Positions 9,696 to 22,800 of a stretch of DNA of 64,000 nt are shown here, piece after piece (within the stretch, counting starts at the first letter, position 1; each line of letters starts with the position of its first letter). The DNA lies in NCBI RefSeq assembly GCF_022539665.2, contig NC_081338.1:4711679-4775678 (forward strand), read 5' to 3'. Position numbers and translations under genes: made by a program. This stretch comes from Daphnia carinata. Taxonomy: Eukaryota > Arthropoda > Branchiopoda > Diplostraca > Daphniidae. The notes beneath the pieces were generated by a model. That model saw only the letters and a list, made by a program, of their open reading frames with translations. It was not told where the DNA came from and did no database searches.

Positions 9696-12600
9696 TTACA
9701 GCTGCGCCTGAGACCCTCGCCAAGACACTGCGCTTAGATTCATCTGTCCAAATCCAGTTGAATAGCCCATACTTCCTCCGTAAAATTCACTTCCAACGTT
9801 GTTGCCTTGCTGCGGAGAATAACCACCCTGCACAAACGAAATTTGGAGTTAGTCCCTACAGTGTTTAAGTCATGTTCCCGATAATGGAACATTGTCAGCC
9901 CTTACGGTGCAAGAAATATAGCTTGACAATTGCTACTACGCCATATTCACAATTACCTTTTTAGCAAGGAACATGAATTTAAATAAAACTTAGGTAAATT
10001 TCAAATGCAAAGAAAACTTAATTTGTGAGTAGCGTATTGAGAAATCATTTAAATATAAAGAACCTGAACGAATCGGCCGAGTTCCTCTTGCGTATCGAAA
10101 ATCATAACGTTGAATGGAGATCCAGGGACGTGCTCTCCGGACCACCGCACTTCTATTCGGTAATCTCCAGGCTCTGTTGGATCATATTTGCAGACTATTG
10201 AGCGATCCTTCTGATTTTCTCTTTGCATTTCAACTCGGAACGCCCCTAATAAAGATCGATTGTGAAGTATTCAACACATTTCAGAAAGGGTTAATCAGCT
10301 TTACCTTTGGGTCCTCGTACACGTACGGTCAACTGACCGGCACCGGCTCCACGAGTGTCACACAAGAACCGGCTTTGAAACGTGGCCAAGACACCGTGTT
10401 CAATGCCTGGCCCGTGTACTCTCACTTTTGTGGCGTCGGGTGCCCCCATTACACGCAAACTGAAGGGACTGCCGTTAACAGGTTCCCCTAAAAAAAAAAA
10501 ATATAAAAGTACTTTAATATGAAATCACGGCATTAATGAAATCGCTTCTGAAACGTTCACGATGTTCCATGGAAATTTCGTCTAAATGTGGCTATACTGT
10601 GTCATTGACTGAGTGCCTACCTCCATATTTTATATTAAGAACGTGACGACCATGTTCTTGTGGTTTGATGTTCAAACTGTAAGTTCCGTCACGGTGGTCG
10701 AACAATTCACAAAATGCAACTTTGTGCGGGCCAACGCATTGAGCGGCAAGTTCACCTAGGAAACATGATAGACAAAGAATAGAAGAATTGCACCCGAATA
10801 AAACAAGTTAGATTGAGGTTGGATGAAAAATTCTAGCTCATCCACTTCAAAACGCGGTTGAGTGGAGAACATTTTCTCCACTCGTTCAAGAACAAAATAT
10901 ATCCTCACTTACACCGACATATGAGCCCTACAGCAATAGAGCATTCCGCGTAAAAATAGCAATAACATACGATTAAAACGCAATTGCCTATTAAAAGCCA
11001 AGGCTTACCAGGTCCAGTATTACGGGTGTCAATAAAACTCTTGATTTCTCGGCCTAAGATTCCCCATTTCAGTCCTTCACCGGAGCAAATGACTTTGGAG
11101 GCATCCACGGTCGAGGTGACTGTAACTTTTAAAGGGCACCCTTTCACTTGCCTGCAAAAATCGAATAAAATTAGATTTACTATCCAATGATAACATAAGA
11201 ACGAGAGTACCTTTCCGCCCACATAACGTTCAACAGGTAAACACCAACAGCGTCTGGTTTGTAACTTGCTCTATACATGTTATCACCGATTAAACTTAAC
11301 GTTACGTCTAAATCCGATTTGATGCCAGTCATCGTCACCTCCGGAATTCCTTTTTTTAAATACGAGTTTCTTGAGACTGAACAACAGAAGGTAATAAAAA
11401 AATATTAGATGTACCTGGGCCAGCCCGTGATCCGTCAATGGTAAATTCAGCTTCGGCATCGACCATAGCTTTGGCTAGGCCTTTTCCTGTTAGGATGACT
11501 TTATGGTCACCTCCGCTACCCGAGCTACTGATGCTACTGGCTCGAGATTTGTTAGAGGATACGTGACTACTTTCTTCAGGAGGGAGAGCGATACTGGTGA
11601 CGCCCACAAGGGGTGAGTTGGGTAAAGGCACGCGGTTCCAGGTGAACTTGGTGGAATATTCACCTACTTCCAGTGGAGTGAAACATACCCTAGTACGATG
11701 TGGCATTGGTGTTTCGATCGTTGTTTTCACCTGACCCGATGGACCCTTGATTTCGGCCATCAGTACACCTGTTATTTAGAAATTGACGAGAAAACAAAGA
11801 AATTAGAAATATTCTGCAATTATTTTAGACTTAAATAAGGGTATAAAATATTCCATGATGGCTGCAGGTTTTTACCAAGTCTCTTTTGCAATGTTTAGAA
11901 TAAAAATGGAAAGAAGAGAGCTTGGGAAACTTGCAGCCATCACTCGTTATTAAGTTAACAAACCTGGTCCAGCATCCAAAGTGTCAAAACTAATTTTCTT
12001 TTCTTCACCTACGGCGAGAATCAGTTTATCTTTGCTATCAACAAGTGCCTCCCATCCCCCGATAACGCGAACTTTTCGTGGATTAATGATTTTCGGATGG
12101 AAAGGTGAGCCGTGAATATCTCGGCCGTTCCACAAAACGCGAACGTCAAAAATGCCAACTTCGAGTGGTGTGAAATTCACTCGGAACGTTCCAGTGTTTT
12201 CTCGTATGATTTGACATTTGCAGACGCTATCCGGTCCATCAATCTACGGCCACGAAAAATTGCGCAAACATAAATGAAATGCTTGATCAGATATCAATGT
12301 TTTAAAATGATTTACCTGGACAGTTGGTTCACCGGCAAGTCCCCGGGCGTCAATACTGAATTGTGAAGGCACTCCTTCGATACCGTGAAGCAATCCTTCA
12401 CCGTGAGCTTTGGCCAATCCTTCTTCTTCGGCAACGAAAATGAAAGGTGAGCCTGGTATTGCTTCGCCGCCACAAATGACGTTAAAACAATATTTTCCAG
12501 GAAGCGTCGGATGATACTCGACTAAATCACCCTCTCCATTTGGAAGCGATTTGACTTCAAGCGGCAACTCTTTCGACGTGGGTGTAACCACTGTGACGTC

Positions 12601-13896
12601 AATGGAAGTGAGGCCGGCTTCTCGTTTGCGAACTAAATTCAGGGGAGTTTCATTTAGTTAAAATATTCAAATTATTTTAGAAAGCCATACATCAAATGAT
12701 TATTTTTTCTTACTTTGGAAAGAAATGGGATCGTGGACCGAGACGTTGGCACTGCGAACATTGTCGACCGTCACTTTCTGAGCGTCATACGCCTGAGCAG
12801 TGAAAGGTGATCCGCGAAGTGGTTTGCCATCGTAAAGAACATCGATCCTATAGCCACCTGAAACTGGTGCTGTAAACTGGGCCAGTAGGTTGCCGTCCTT
12901 TTGCTGATAGCATCGAACTGGCACGGCCATGTCTTGGGGTCCGGCTACTACAACGTCGAATAATTTGGTGCTACTGCCGCGCGTGTCAATTATAAACGAG
13001 TTGATCTGACCGGTTCGGCATTGGTAAAGACCCATACCGTGGGCCAATATCTCTTTGCCCAAATAAGGATTTTTCACCTTAAGCTCGAATGGACAACCTG
13101 TTAGAACAATTGAAAAAATCCGATATAGCATAATGCCATACTTTGGTCAAGGCATTTACATAACCAGTAACCAAAATTCTTCGAACCTGAAGCATGGACG
13201 CCGCTGTATCTCAGATCGACCCGATGTGCGATCGGTAATTTAGGAAAATAAACTACTTTCAGTAGTCCATTGCCTAAGTTTTGGACATTATGCTTGACAC
13301 TTTGGTTGGCCGCTCGCAGAGCTACGTGCAGAGTTCCACGACCGGCTTCCGAAGTATCAACTACATTTACAAAATACATAATTTGATTAAAGCCTAATTG
13401 AATTTGAAAATAAAAGCAAATAATTACGTATAAAGTAGCTTTCTTTGCCGGCGTAAGCTTCGTGCACTTCGGCAATACGGACTGAGGCTGGATCGGTGAC
13501 TTCTACATAGAACGGGTGATTGGAAATGGGTTTGCCCTGATGCGAGATTTCCACTCGATAGGTACCAACTACTTCAGGCTCGTATTCTACACGATAGATT
13601 CCATGTTTCGTCCTGGTAATCTGATTGCCAATGATGCTTCCTCCAGGTCCTTTGACAGAATACAGCCAGTGAGTTATAGATTTTAATTAGACATCCTCGA
13701 CAACACTTACCAATGATTTTGACGTCAACCAAACCGTCAATGCCGTGAGTGTCGACCTCGAAAAAGGCTGGTGCTCCTAGAGCAACTTCTTTAAGACCAT
13801 CTCCGTTGGCAGTTGCCTGTTTCGTTTCGATTAGTGCCCGACTGGCCACTCCAACATTTTCACCGTCATCACTGATTTCGCATTTGAATGGGCTCC
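9696..13896 (-). other. jbug: jbug exons 35-47: C-terminal Ig-FLN repeats and tail
   Basis: Exons 13711-13896, 13428-13649, 13187-13360, 12714-13097, 12316-12632, 11964-12243, 11415-11768, 11211-11349, 11009-11151, 10621-10755, 10305-10487, 10064-10245 and 9696-9827. Landmarks: VDTHGIDGLVDVKIIGPGG, LDTSEAGRGTLHVAL, GKPLRGSPFTAQAYDAQKV, GEAIPGSPFIFVAEEEGL, GRDIHGSPFHPKIINPRKV, then a Ser-rich insertion (SNKSRASSISSSGSGG) inside a repeat, and finally CDTRGAGAGQLTVRVRGPKG and GEHVPGSPFNVMIFD. The last 40-odd residues are Gly/Gln/Ser-rich. Vertebrate filamins end in a dimerising repeat; whether the last repeat here dimerises is not visible. Confidence 0.85.
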
Positions 13897-16800
13897 CTTT
13901 CCGAGATGAATCAAGAACATTTAGTATCACTTAGGCAGTTCTCAAGTAAGATCGTTTTACCTGGTACGTCTTCGTCGTTAAACGTGATATTCACAAAATG
14001 AGGCACAGATTCCTGTGGGATGAAGGTGACATCGTACAGACCACGACTTCGTGCACGTACGTCTGCTTTGACCGACGACTTTGTTGTTGTCACCACAAGT
14101 TCCAGCGTCCCTTCACCAGCTTGGGATGCATCTACTGTAAAGGTGATGGACTGCCCGACCTGTAAGCAATTATTGTAGGAAATTTGTTAATAAAGTTTCG
14201 ATATTTGAGGAATTAAACAAGAAAAACAGCATTACTTTGGCACAGCCCAATCCAGTGACTAATACTTTTGATACGTCGTAGATGTTACAGATGAAAGGAC
14301 TTCTTCCAACTGGTTCATCCCCATTCATCACCACTGATACAGTATGGGGACCTATTAAACAAAGCCAATTCATAATTTCATCTGATAAATTAAGCAAGAC
14401 AGAAAGTGCGTACGTACCAACTTCGAATGGAAGGAAATCCGCTTTAAATTTACCACCTTCTATGACTTCTAGGTTGACAGGAAGGTCTTGCCCACTAGTA
14501 GAAATGACACTGACTTTACAGTCGGACATTTCAGCTCCACGTGAATCGATTAGCAGAGACGCAGGCTTGTTGAGTGGCGACATTTTAACGCCAGCTCCCG
14601 ATACCAGAATTTGGTTGGCATCCGTCACTCGGCACGTGTACGGTGACCCTACGCAATTGAAACAATCAAAACATAACACACATGCCAGTATTTAAAAAGT
14701 ATCTGGTTACCTGGAACAGCTTCTCCGTTGAATCGTACGCTCAGCGTATGCGGGAGAGGCTCCTGAGGTTTGAAGCTGACTTTGAATTTGGCGTTGCCTT
14801 CGGATTGGACGTAATTCGGAACATGTCGGCCATTGACAGAAACGATTATCTCCAAATTTCCGGCTCCCGCTTGACTGGCATCGACTATAAAACAAATAAA
14901 AAACCTCGTTAAGCTTTAAAAAAATAAAATGATTGATAGAATCGGCAACTTACTGCTGAAGAAAACGAATTTGCCGACCACCCCATTGTTGACATCAGTG
15001 ACGCGGACTCTTGCCGAATCGTAAGCTTTGACCACAAATGGACTTCCGTGGATAGGAAGGTCGGCGTATTTAATTTCAATATTGTGATCACCTGAAAGAA
15101 TGATGTGAAATGAGGTTGAATACAGTGAATAATGAATGAACTGTTTGGGCTTTTAAATGCAACGATTTTGAACATGATTTTACCGACTTCCGTTGGTGTG
15201 TAGGTAACAGAATAACGAGATTCTGTCACAGTTTCAATTACAGAAGGAACTTCACGACGTGACGGTGATAGAACGCTAACGTCTAATGTGCTTGGCTGGC
15301 CTTGAACGTCGATAAGAAAAGAGGCTGGACGGTTGACAGATGTTTTCTCTAATCCATCGCCAGTTACACGAACCTGGCGAGAGTCGATCACTTGACAAAT
15401 AAAAGGACTCCCTGTTCAAGGAAAGAATTCAGACATTAATTTTATAGGAAGTTACGCAATTTTTTTGTTGTACAATTTTTCTAAATTAGATTTTGATGTT
15501 ATGTTTTCCACTCGTACCTGGAACATTTTCTCCATTAAATTTAAGCTCTACTTCGTGTGGCTTTGGGTCTTTAGGTGTGAACGAGATGGCGTAGGTGTGC
15601 AGGCCGTGTGCTTGAGCCGACGTAGGTACTTGGCCACCATTGACGGTCACCTCCAAATTACCAGGCCCCGCTTGGCTAGTTTCAACTAACATTCCATGAA
15701 AGAACACAATCAACAATGTTACGGTGAGCAAGTACATACACGTTACTTATTCGTAAACTTGAAAACTTGTAAATTTGATCAGAGGAAAGAGATTGTTGAA
15801 ATACCTAAAAAGGTGACGGGCTTCCCGACGACGCCTTTAGCCGCTTCTTTGACTTTGATGGCAGTCACGTCATAGACCTTGCAGCTAAATGGTGATCCAG
15901 AAACAGGCTGGCCTTCGTATAGGACATGAATGCGATGTTCGCCAGCCACTTTGGGCGTAAACTCTGCCTGGAACGTTTGGTCTCCATTGTCTTTCACTTG
16001 AGCGGCCACCGTATGTCCCAAAGATGGCCCTGCATATAGTCGTGCACAACCGTCGTACTTAACGTTGCATCTCTCATCACAAGTAAAAAGTCTCGTTTCC
16101 ACGTGGGTTTTAATAGCAGCGCGATGGTTTGGCATTCATTAATAGATCATTATTTCCAAAAAAAAAAAAAACACCACATTCTAAATCGACAACTGCAAAG
16201 TAGTTAATGCAAAAGCGTTCAAGCCCGTAAAACATTCAGGTCGTATTTTGTCAGTCACTTGATAAACTCTAAAAAAAAGATGCTTGAAATTTGGAAGTTG
16301 GCATAACGAAGAAAATTTTTGGAAGTCTACAACAGTTAATTCCTGAAGGAGTAAAAAATATAGACAGCCCACCAAGTTACATTGGTCGAGAGAAATGTTT
16401 TAGATTTCAAATTAAAAAGGTAGAATAAAAGAAAGTAATGCAAGAAATGTTTTTTTTTAAATTTGGTTCTTTTGGATGTCTAATGAAATTATGAGAAAAA
16501 TGAGTAGGAAATAAAGTCATGTCAAAGGTCTAATAGTCTCTCAGTCGGTACGGAGAGGATCCTGGAACAGAAAAGAGAAAGAAGATGCTAATACTGGAAT
16601 TCTGTTCTTCCTTGTTTTCGTGTTGTGTGTCTCTCACTAAAGAGAGAGACTGAGAAGGCTCTGTAACGATAGTTATATCAAGAAATTGGCTTTCTGCCAT
16701 CATAAAAGTAAATCGAGCTGGTGATGTGACCGAGACTAGAATGGAATTAAAATTTAGCATTTGGAGCAAAGACAATATGAAGACACACTCATTCTGAAAT

Positions 16801-19800
16801 GGACAGTAACTTGAAGAATAAATAACGAGGATTTTACACTGAATTTTCTGAACTAATGACAATATCAATGAAAACGTACCTTCAACGTTGATTTCAATAT
16901 CTTCAACGCTGCCTGTGACGTTGCTCAACTTGAAATATGAAGTTTTGCCGACAGCAGATGAAGCTAGTGATTGGCCGCTGACAACGATGCGATCGGGCTC
17001 GGTGAAAACGGGAGCGTTAAACGGCGATCCTATTGGTTTATTTTTAAAAAAATGAGTTGTTTAATCGTGTTTCGAATATAATAAAAATGAGCATACCAGG
17101 CACAGCTTCTTTGTTAAATGTGATGGTAATCACGTGGTCGATGGCCTCCAAAGGGACGAAGCTGACTGCGAAGCGAGCACTTCCTTGTGGATGAACTTTT
17201 GTCGGAATATTGCGACCTCGCGCGCTGATGGTGATTTCCAAATTGCCTTCTCCTGCTTGACTGGCGTCCACTATTCAAAAAATGCAATCATGTAAATTTC
17301 GTGCCAACTAGTTTGCACCACAATGCAATATACCGGTGAACTGTAAATTCTTCCGGAGTACGCCGGTCGGCATGGGACTGACGTAGACCTTCTTTGAATC
17401 ATAAACTTTGCAGACGAACGGCGTACCAGTGACAGGTAATCCGTTGTAATCGACGCTGATGGTATGTGAGCCAACCTCACGCGGACTGAACTCGGCCGTG
17501 AAAGTATTGCGCGCACCGCCGGATATTTTGACCGGTAAATTGGTGGTAGGGCCTGTTTTCGGTAGATCAAATCAATTACAATTGAGAAAAAGGGCTGTTA
17601 ATGTTAAATTTACCTTTAACAGCGACGGCTAGTTCAGAGTTGGCAGTTCCGTCGACGGTGATTTCAAATTGAGCCACTTCACCCGCGGCAACAAGTTCCA
17701 TGTTGCGCAGCGAAACGGATACCCGGCTGGTGTCGGCTATTTTGCACACAAATGGGCATCCTGTTGTTGGAAAAAAAAAGACATTAGAATGAAACTCCGA
17801 TTATTGAGGAACAGTCGTAAGCTTACCTGGTACAACTTCTCCATTGAATTTAATCTAGAAAGAACGGCACAATTATTGATTGCTTAAGCATTATGCAAAA
17901 ATCGAAGACTTACTTCGATGGTGTGAACTTTGGCAATTTCGGGAGTGAAACTAACTAAACACTTGCCACCTCCGAGCACCTGGACATGATTCGGTACTTC
18001 TCCATCATTAATGGATATCTCCAGCTGTCCTTCGCCAGCTTGGCTCGCATCCACTAATTGAAATTCACCGTATTATTAAGAAGAAATTTAAAAACAGAAA
18101 TGCAATTAAATTACCTCGAAATTGGCACGGCTGGCCAACAGCGCCATTGGTGACGTCGGTGACACGAATGAGCGAGCTGTCGTAGGCTTTGGCCACAAAG
18201 GGACTGCCCTGGATCTTGAGTCCGTCAACGCTGATGTCTATCAGGTAGCTGCCCACTTCCGATGGGTTGAATTCGACACGGTGCACTTGGTTAGTTGGCC
18301 CGTCAACAATGCGCGATGAGAGTTGTCTCTTGGATGGACTCGTGATGGAAACGGTGGCTGCGTCGCGGTTTTTCCCGTGCAAATCCAAATCGAACGAGGC
18401 GATCTTGCCCGCTGCGAAATGGCGCACTCCTTCACCTCCGACGACGGCCGGTTTGATGGTTGCCTTCGACAGCATTGTGCTCGATCCCTCAGACACCTCT
18501 ACTTCCCATGGACTGCCTATTGTGCATGCAATCAAGACAACATTTAATAAACTGTTGAATGCGGAAGGCACGACACGGACCGCTCGTTCTTTTTAAACAA
18601 TTTTTCAATCTGTAATTCCTGATCTTTCTACGATGCCATTTTTTTCTTGAAAAGAAATGTACTCGTCAACGTGGTGGGCCGTCTGTTCCATAGAACAAAT
18701 AGGTAAACAGAGCGAAACGAAAAGAAATGGTCACGTTACCGTTTTCTTTCTGAAATCCGAATACTCTGATTTGCGAGATGGGAAAAAAGTTTGTGAGAAT
18801 TCAAAAATGCGAACGGGTAGTGAAAAAATAAAGAGAGATATAGACGAAAGAAACACTGTGGGTAAACACAGGTGAGGGGCTTGCGTCTACTTCCCAGAAA
18901 GGCCGGTTGGGGCGTGCGGCAAGTCACCATCGATCTCGAGCTACATAAGCGCATCCTGACCCACAAGAATTGCTTGAAAATGGAGAGAAATGAGAAGAAA
19001 AAGAAAAAAGAACCGTTGCTGCATTGCCCTGGGGCCATCGAGACAGAGCTACGAAAGGTAGACTTCATTCTTTTTGAGCCACAATCTTCACAGACACACC
19101 ACCTCAGTCCTCTTTGCATAGTGGGATGGGCTTCCTCCCTTAAAGAGGTATCATGCAAACTCGTCAAGGTGTGTGTGTAACGTAGGTGCACAAATTACAG
19201 AAATGCTTCCACAATATCAGGTCACTCCACGAAAGCACATTTTCATTTCCCCTCCAGTGACTAACGATTTGAATAAAATGCGAGAATACCAACAGCTTTC
19301 CGGTGTTTTTTTTTTTTTTAAATAATAGCGAAAAAAAAAGATCTAGATTACATCAAATAAAATCCCGGAAATGGAGTTTTCACATATTCACAGACATTCT
19401 AGCAATGTATGCGAGGAAAAAATAAAGCCTTTTCCTGAAAGGAATACGTGACTGACGTATACAAGTTGCAGTCGGTTGAACATTCAACCGATGCAATCAT
19501 TTCCTCTTTCGGAATTGTTTACTCTTTTTTTCCAGGCAAGGTTTAAACATACTGCCAAAGTCAACGGAATAAAAAGGTCAATCACTTCTGTGCTGTATCG
19601 ACGGAAACGCCCTCAAGTATTGCTGGTTGTCAAACTCTCTACCCTTCATCCTTTTTAAAAACTAATGCAGAATTAGAAATTACTTGCATTTTTTTTTGCC
19701 CTTTTTTTCAAACATCAGCCAGTGTTTAATCAATTACGTTCAAAAGAAAATAGAGGAAAGTATTAGAGAATTGACACGAAATGTGTTTTACCTGTTGAAG

Positions 19801-22800
19801 AGGCAGAGAGTCGTCTGCTGCCGACGCTATGCAAAATGAAATTAGCTAATCCGAAAAGAAGATTCACTATTCACACAACTGAGCACAATTTTAAAAAAAG
19901 AAGAAGACGAGTTTCACTAGTATTTTCGATTTATCCAGTTGGATTTCGACTTTAACATGCGGGGTTTTCGAGTGCAGCGATGGCAGTAAGTCAACAGAGA
20001 CTGGGACTGGAACGTCAAACGCTAGCTAGAAGCAATGCAGCTTTGAAACCGGTACCTGCCTTCTCTCTCCCCCCCCCCCTTTCTGTTTTCCCCCCCTCCT
20101 CTTCACCTGTGAAAAGAAGGATGGAAAGAAAAGGTAAAAAGAAAAATGCGTGCCAGGAGGAATAGATAAATAGGACAAAGCAAAGGGAGGCAGTGATGAA
20201 AACCTGTGCGAACGCCAAAACTGAGAACTCGTTTCGAAATAAAAACAAGAGACAGATAAGACTGTATACAAGAGCAACCCAATTGGATCCTCTCGAGGCG
20301 TACCTGAGTTACACGCATAGTAGCCCTCCCTGCTTTTTTTATTTTTAAAGCAAACGCAACTTGTTGGCTTCACTTCCTTGCAGCCTAAATATGGGACTTG
20401 ACTAATCGAAAAAACACCACCGACGAATGTTGCCACATTTTTAAATAAAAGAAAATAAAAGGAAATTACGTACCCCGCACAGTTTCACCGTTGAATTTCA
20501 TCTGGAAATAAAATTCAAGAGTTTAATTCAAACGCACATTTTGCTAACACAGCTTCATCGCAATACCTCAATGGTGTGAACAGTGGCTTGATGGGGCACA
20601 AACGAAGCTAAGAAACACTGATCGCCAAGCTCACGAACGTAACTAGTCACGTGTCCTCCGTTGACGAGTATCTCTAGATTACCCGATCCGGCTGTCGAAC
20701 CATCGACTGAAAGAAAAAAAAAAAAAAAGACAATCATACCTTATATATAACGTTCTGTGAAGATCGAATCAAAAATGGAATCACATACTTTCGAATTCCA
20801 CTGGTTTGCCCACTACGCCACTAGGCACACGGCCGACTCGAATTTCCTGGGCATTGTAGGCAAAACATCTAATATAAAAAAAAAAATACGTTGATTGAAA
20901 AATGTTGGGAATGAGATCATCTATGGTGAGATTAAAGCGCCATCAAATCACACAGCAAATTGGAATATAGAAAATCATTCCCAACGATAATGACAGTTAG
21001 CACTCGGCCAGCGTACCCAAACTTTTTCCAAGCGGTTTGGGAATGCAGCCCGTCTGTTTCTGATTGATGTGCACACAAACAGATTATAGCCGCAAGAGGA
21101 TTAATTCGGACAAAACACTTTAGCGAGACTGTAACCAAATTCAAGGTGCTAAAATGCTCCCAGAGGATATCCGCTTATTACCACGAAATCCTTGAGCATA
21201 AAAATACAAAACAATTCTTCGATGTTCCAGTTCTACTCCTCATTCCCAACCACAGGTGAATACGAAAAGGTAAATAAAACAGGAAACGAATGAACGTGTT
21301 AACATACCTGAAGGGAGCACCGGAAAGACGTTGATTCTTCACTTGAATATCTATGACGTGTTCACCGACTGTGGTGGCGCTGAACGACACGTTCACACCT
21401 CCAACGGTTTTCTGAATCTGAACGGGAATGACGCGCTGGTTGGGACCTGTCGTCAACAATATTATCAGCAAAGTTAGATTGGCTGTGTAAGCAATTAAAT
21501 GTTTATTAGAAATTTTTAGAAGGAGATGACGCAGGTAATCGATGCGGTACAGTTACGCTAACTGAACTCGATAAGAAATGGTGCGGAATAGTCGGAACGG
21601 AGTACCATAAGTAACAACTAAATCATGGAACGTAACCCCGTTGATAATCTATGATAAAAAAAAATGGCCGACATTTTGCGTGCGTTTCAATGTGGCTGAA
21701 AAAAAGAAATCAGCCTAAATGAAATCAGAACTATAATTTAGCATAACCTCCTTCTGTTCATCATGAAACTATGACGCCATTCAAAATGCTTCTAGAGGCA
21801 CGAATGTTGTGTGACTATTGGCTAATCGATGATTGGATAGAAAGTTGGGCGCACGTAATCGATAAGAACAAAAGGTGAAGAGGTTTGTGACCTGTGACTT
21901 TAACGATGACATCCTTGGCATCGATGTCGCGTGACTGGATGGCGAAAGTAGTGGTGCGTCCGACTGACGCCAAATTCAAACCGTCGCCCGTCACCGTCAC
22001 GTTGGTTAAGTCGATCTGACGTTTGGCGGTTAAACGTGAATGGACAGCGTCAGATTCATCGTGGACCGAATCAAACAGGTTGCGCGCCACTGTCGCATTC
22101 GATCTGTCAATGAATCGGTCTGTTTCCCAACCGGTATTGGAATGTTAACATCCAAAATAAAAACGTAATTTTCAATCAAACAGGTTTTTTTTTACCTGGG
22201 GAGCTGTTTAATTTATCATCGGGACTGAGACCAATTCCTGTTTTAGCCATCGCATCCCACGAGTCTCGACGATAGGGCGTGGCACCCAGCGCCATGGAAG
22301 ACACTAACCACAAAAAAACGTGTTACAATTAAAAGAGGAAAGCCGAAACTACTTGTAGATTTACCTTTGACATTCGACGCCTTGTCCACTCGACTCGTTT
22401 CAAGTCTTTCGCTTTTATTGGCCAACAGATGGCTGATGGGAGAGTTGAGCTCATTGGAAGAATATTCGTGTTTATTCGACAAGTGATTGGATTTCATTTC
22501 GTACGTCTCATTGACGTAACGACTCGATTCGGTCGTGAAATCACGCGACGTCTTCAACGTCGATCTTCCAATCCCGTTCATTTCTTCCGCATTGTTCTGC
22601 TGAAAGAGGGAGCTCAACGGCTGGGCCGTCACAGCGTCCGAGTTGCGTCTTAGCGACAGGACCTTCTCCGGCGACAGTAATTTGTTTTCACGCTCGACCG
22701 AGTTCAGCCGTTTGTCACGACCGAGGCTCGAATAGCTTTTCTCTTGATTTAATTCCGTTAGATGGCGACGGTCGGTGGCCAACGTGCTGTAGCCCTTGTC

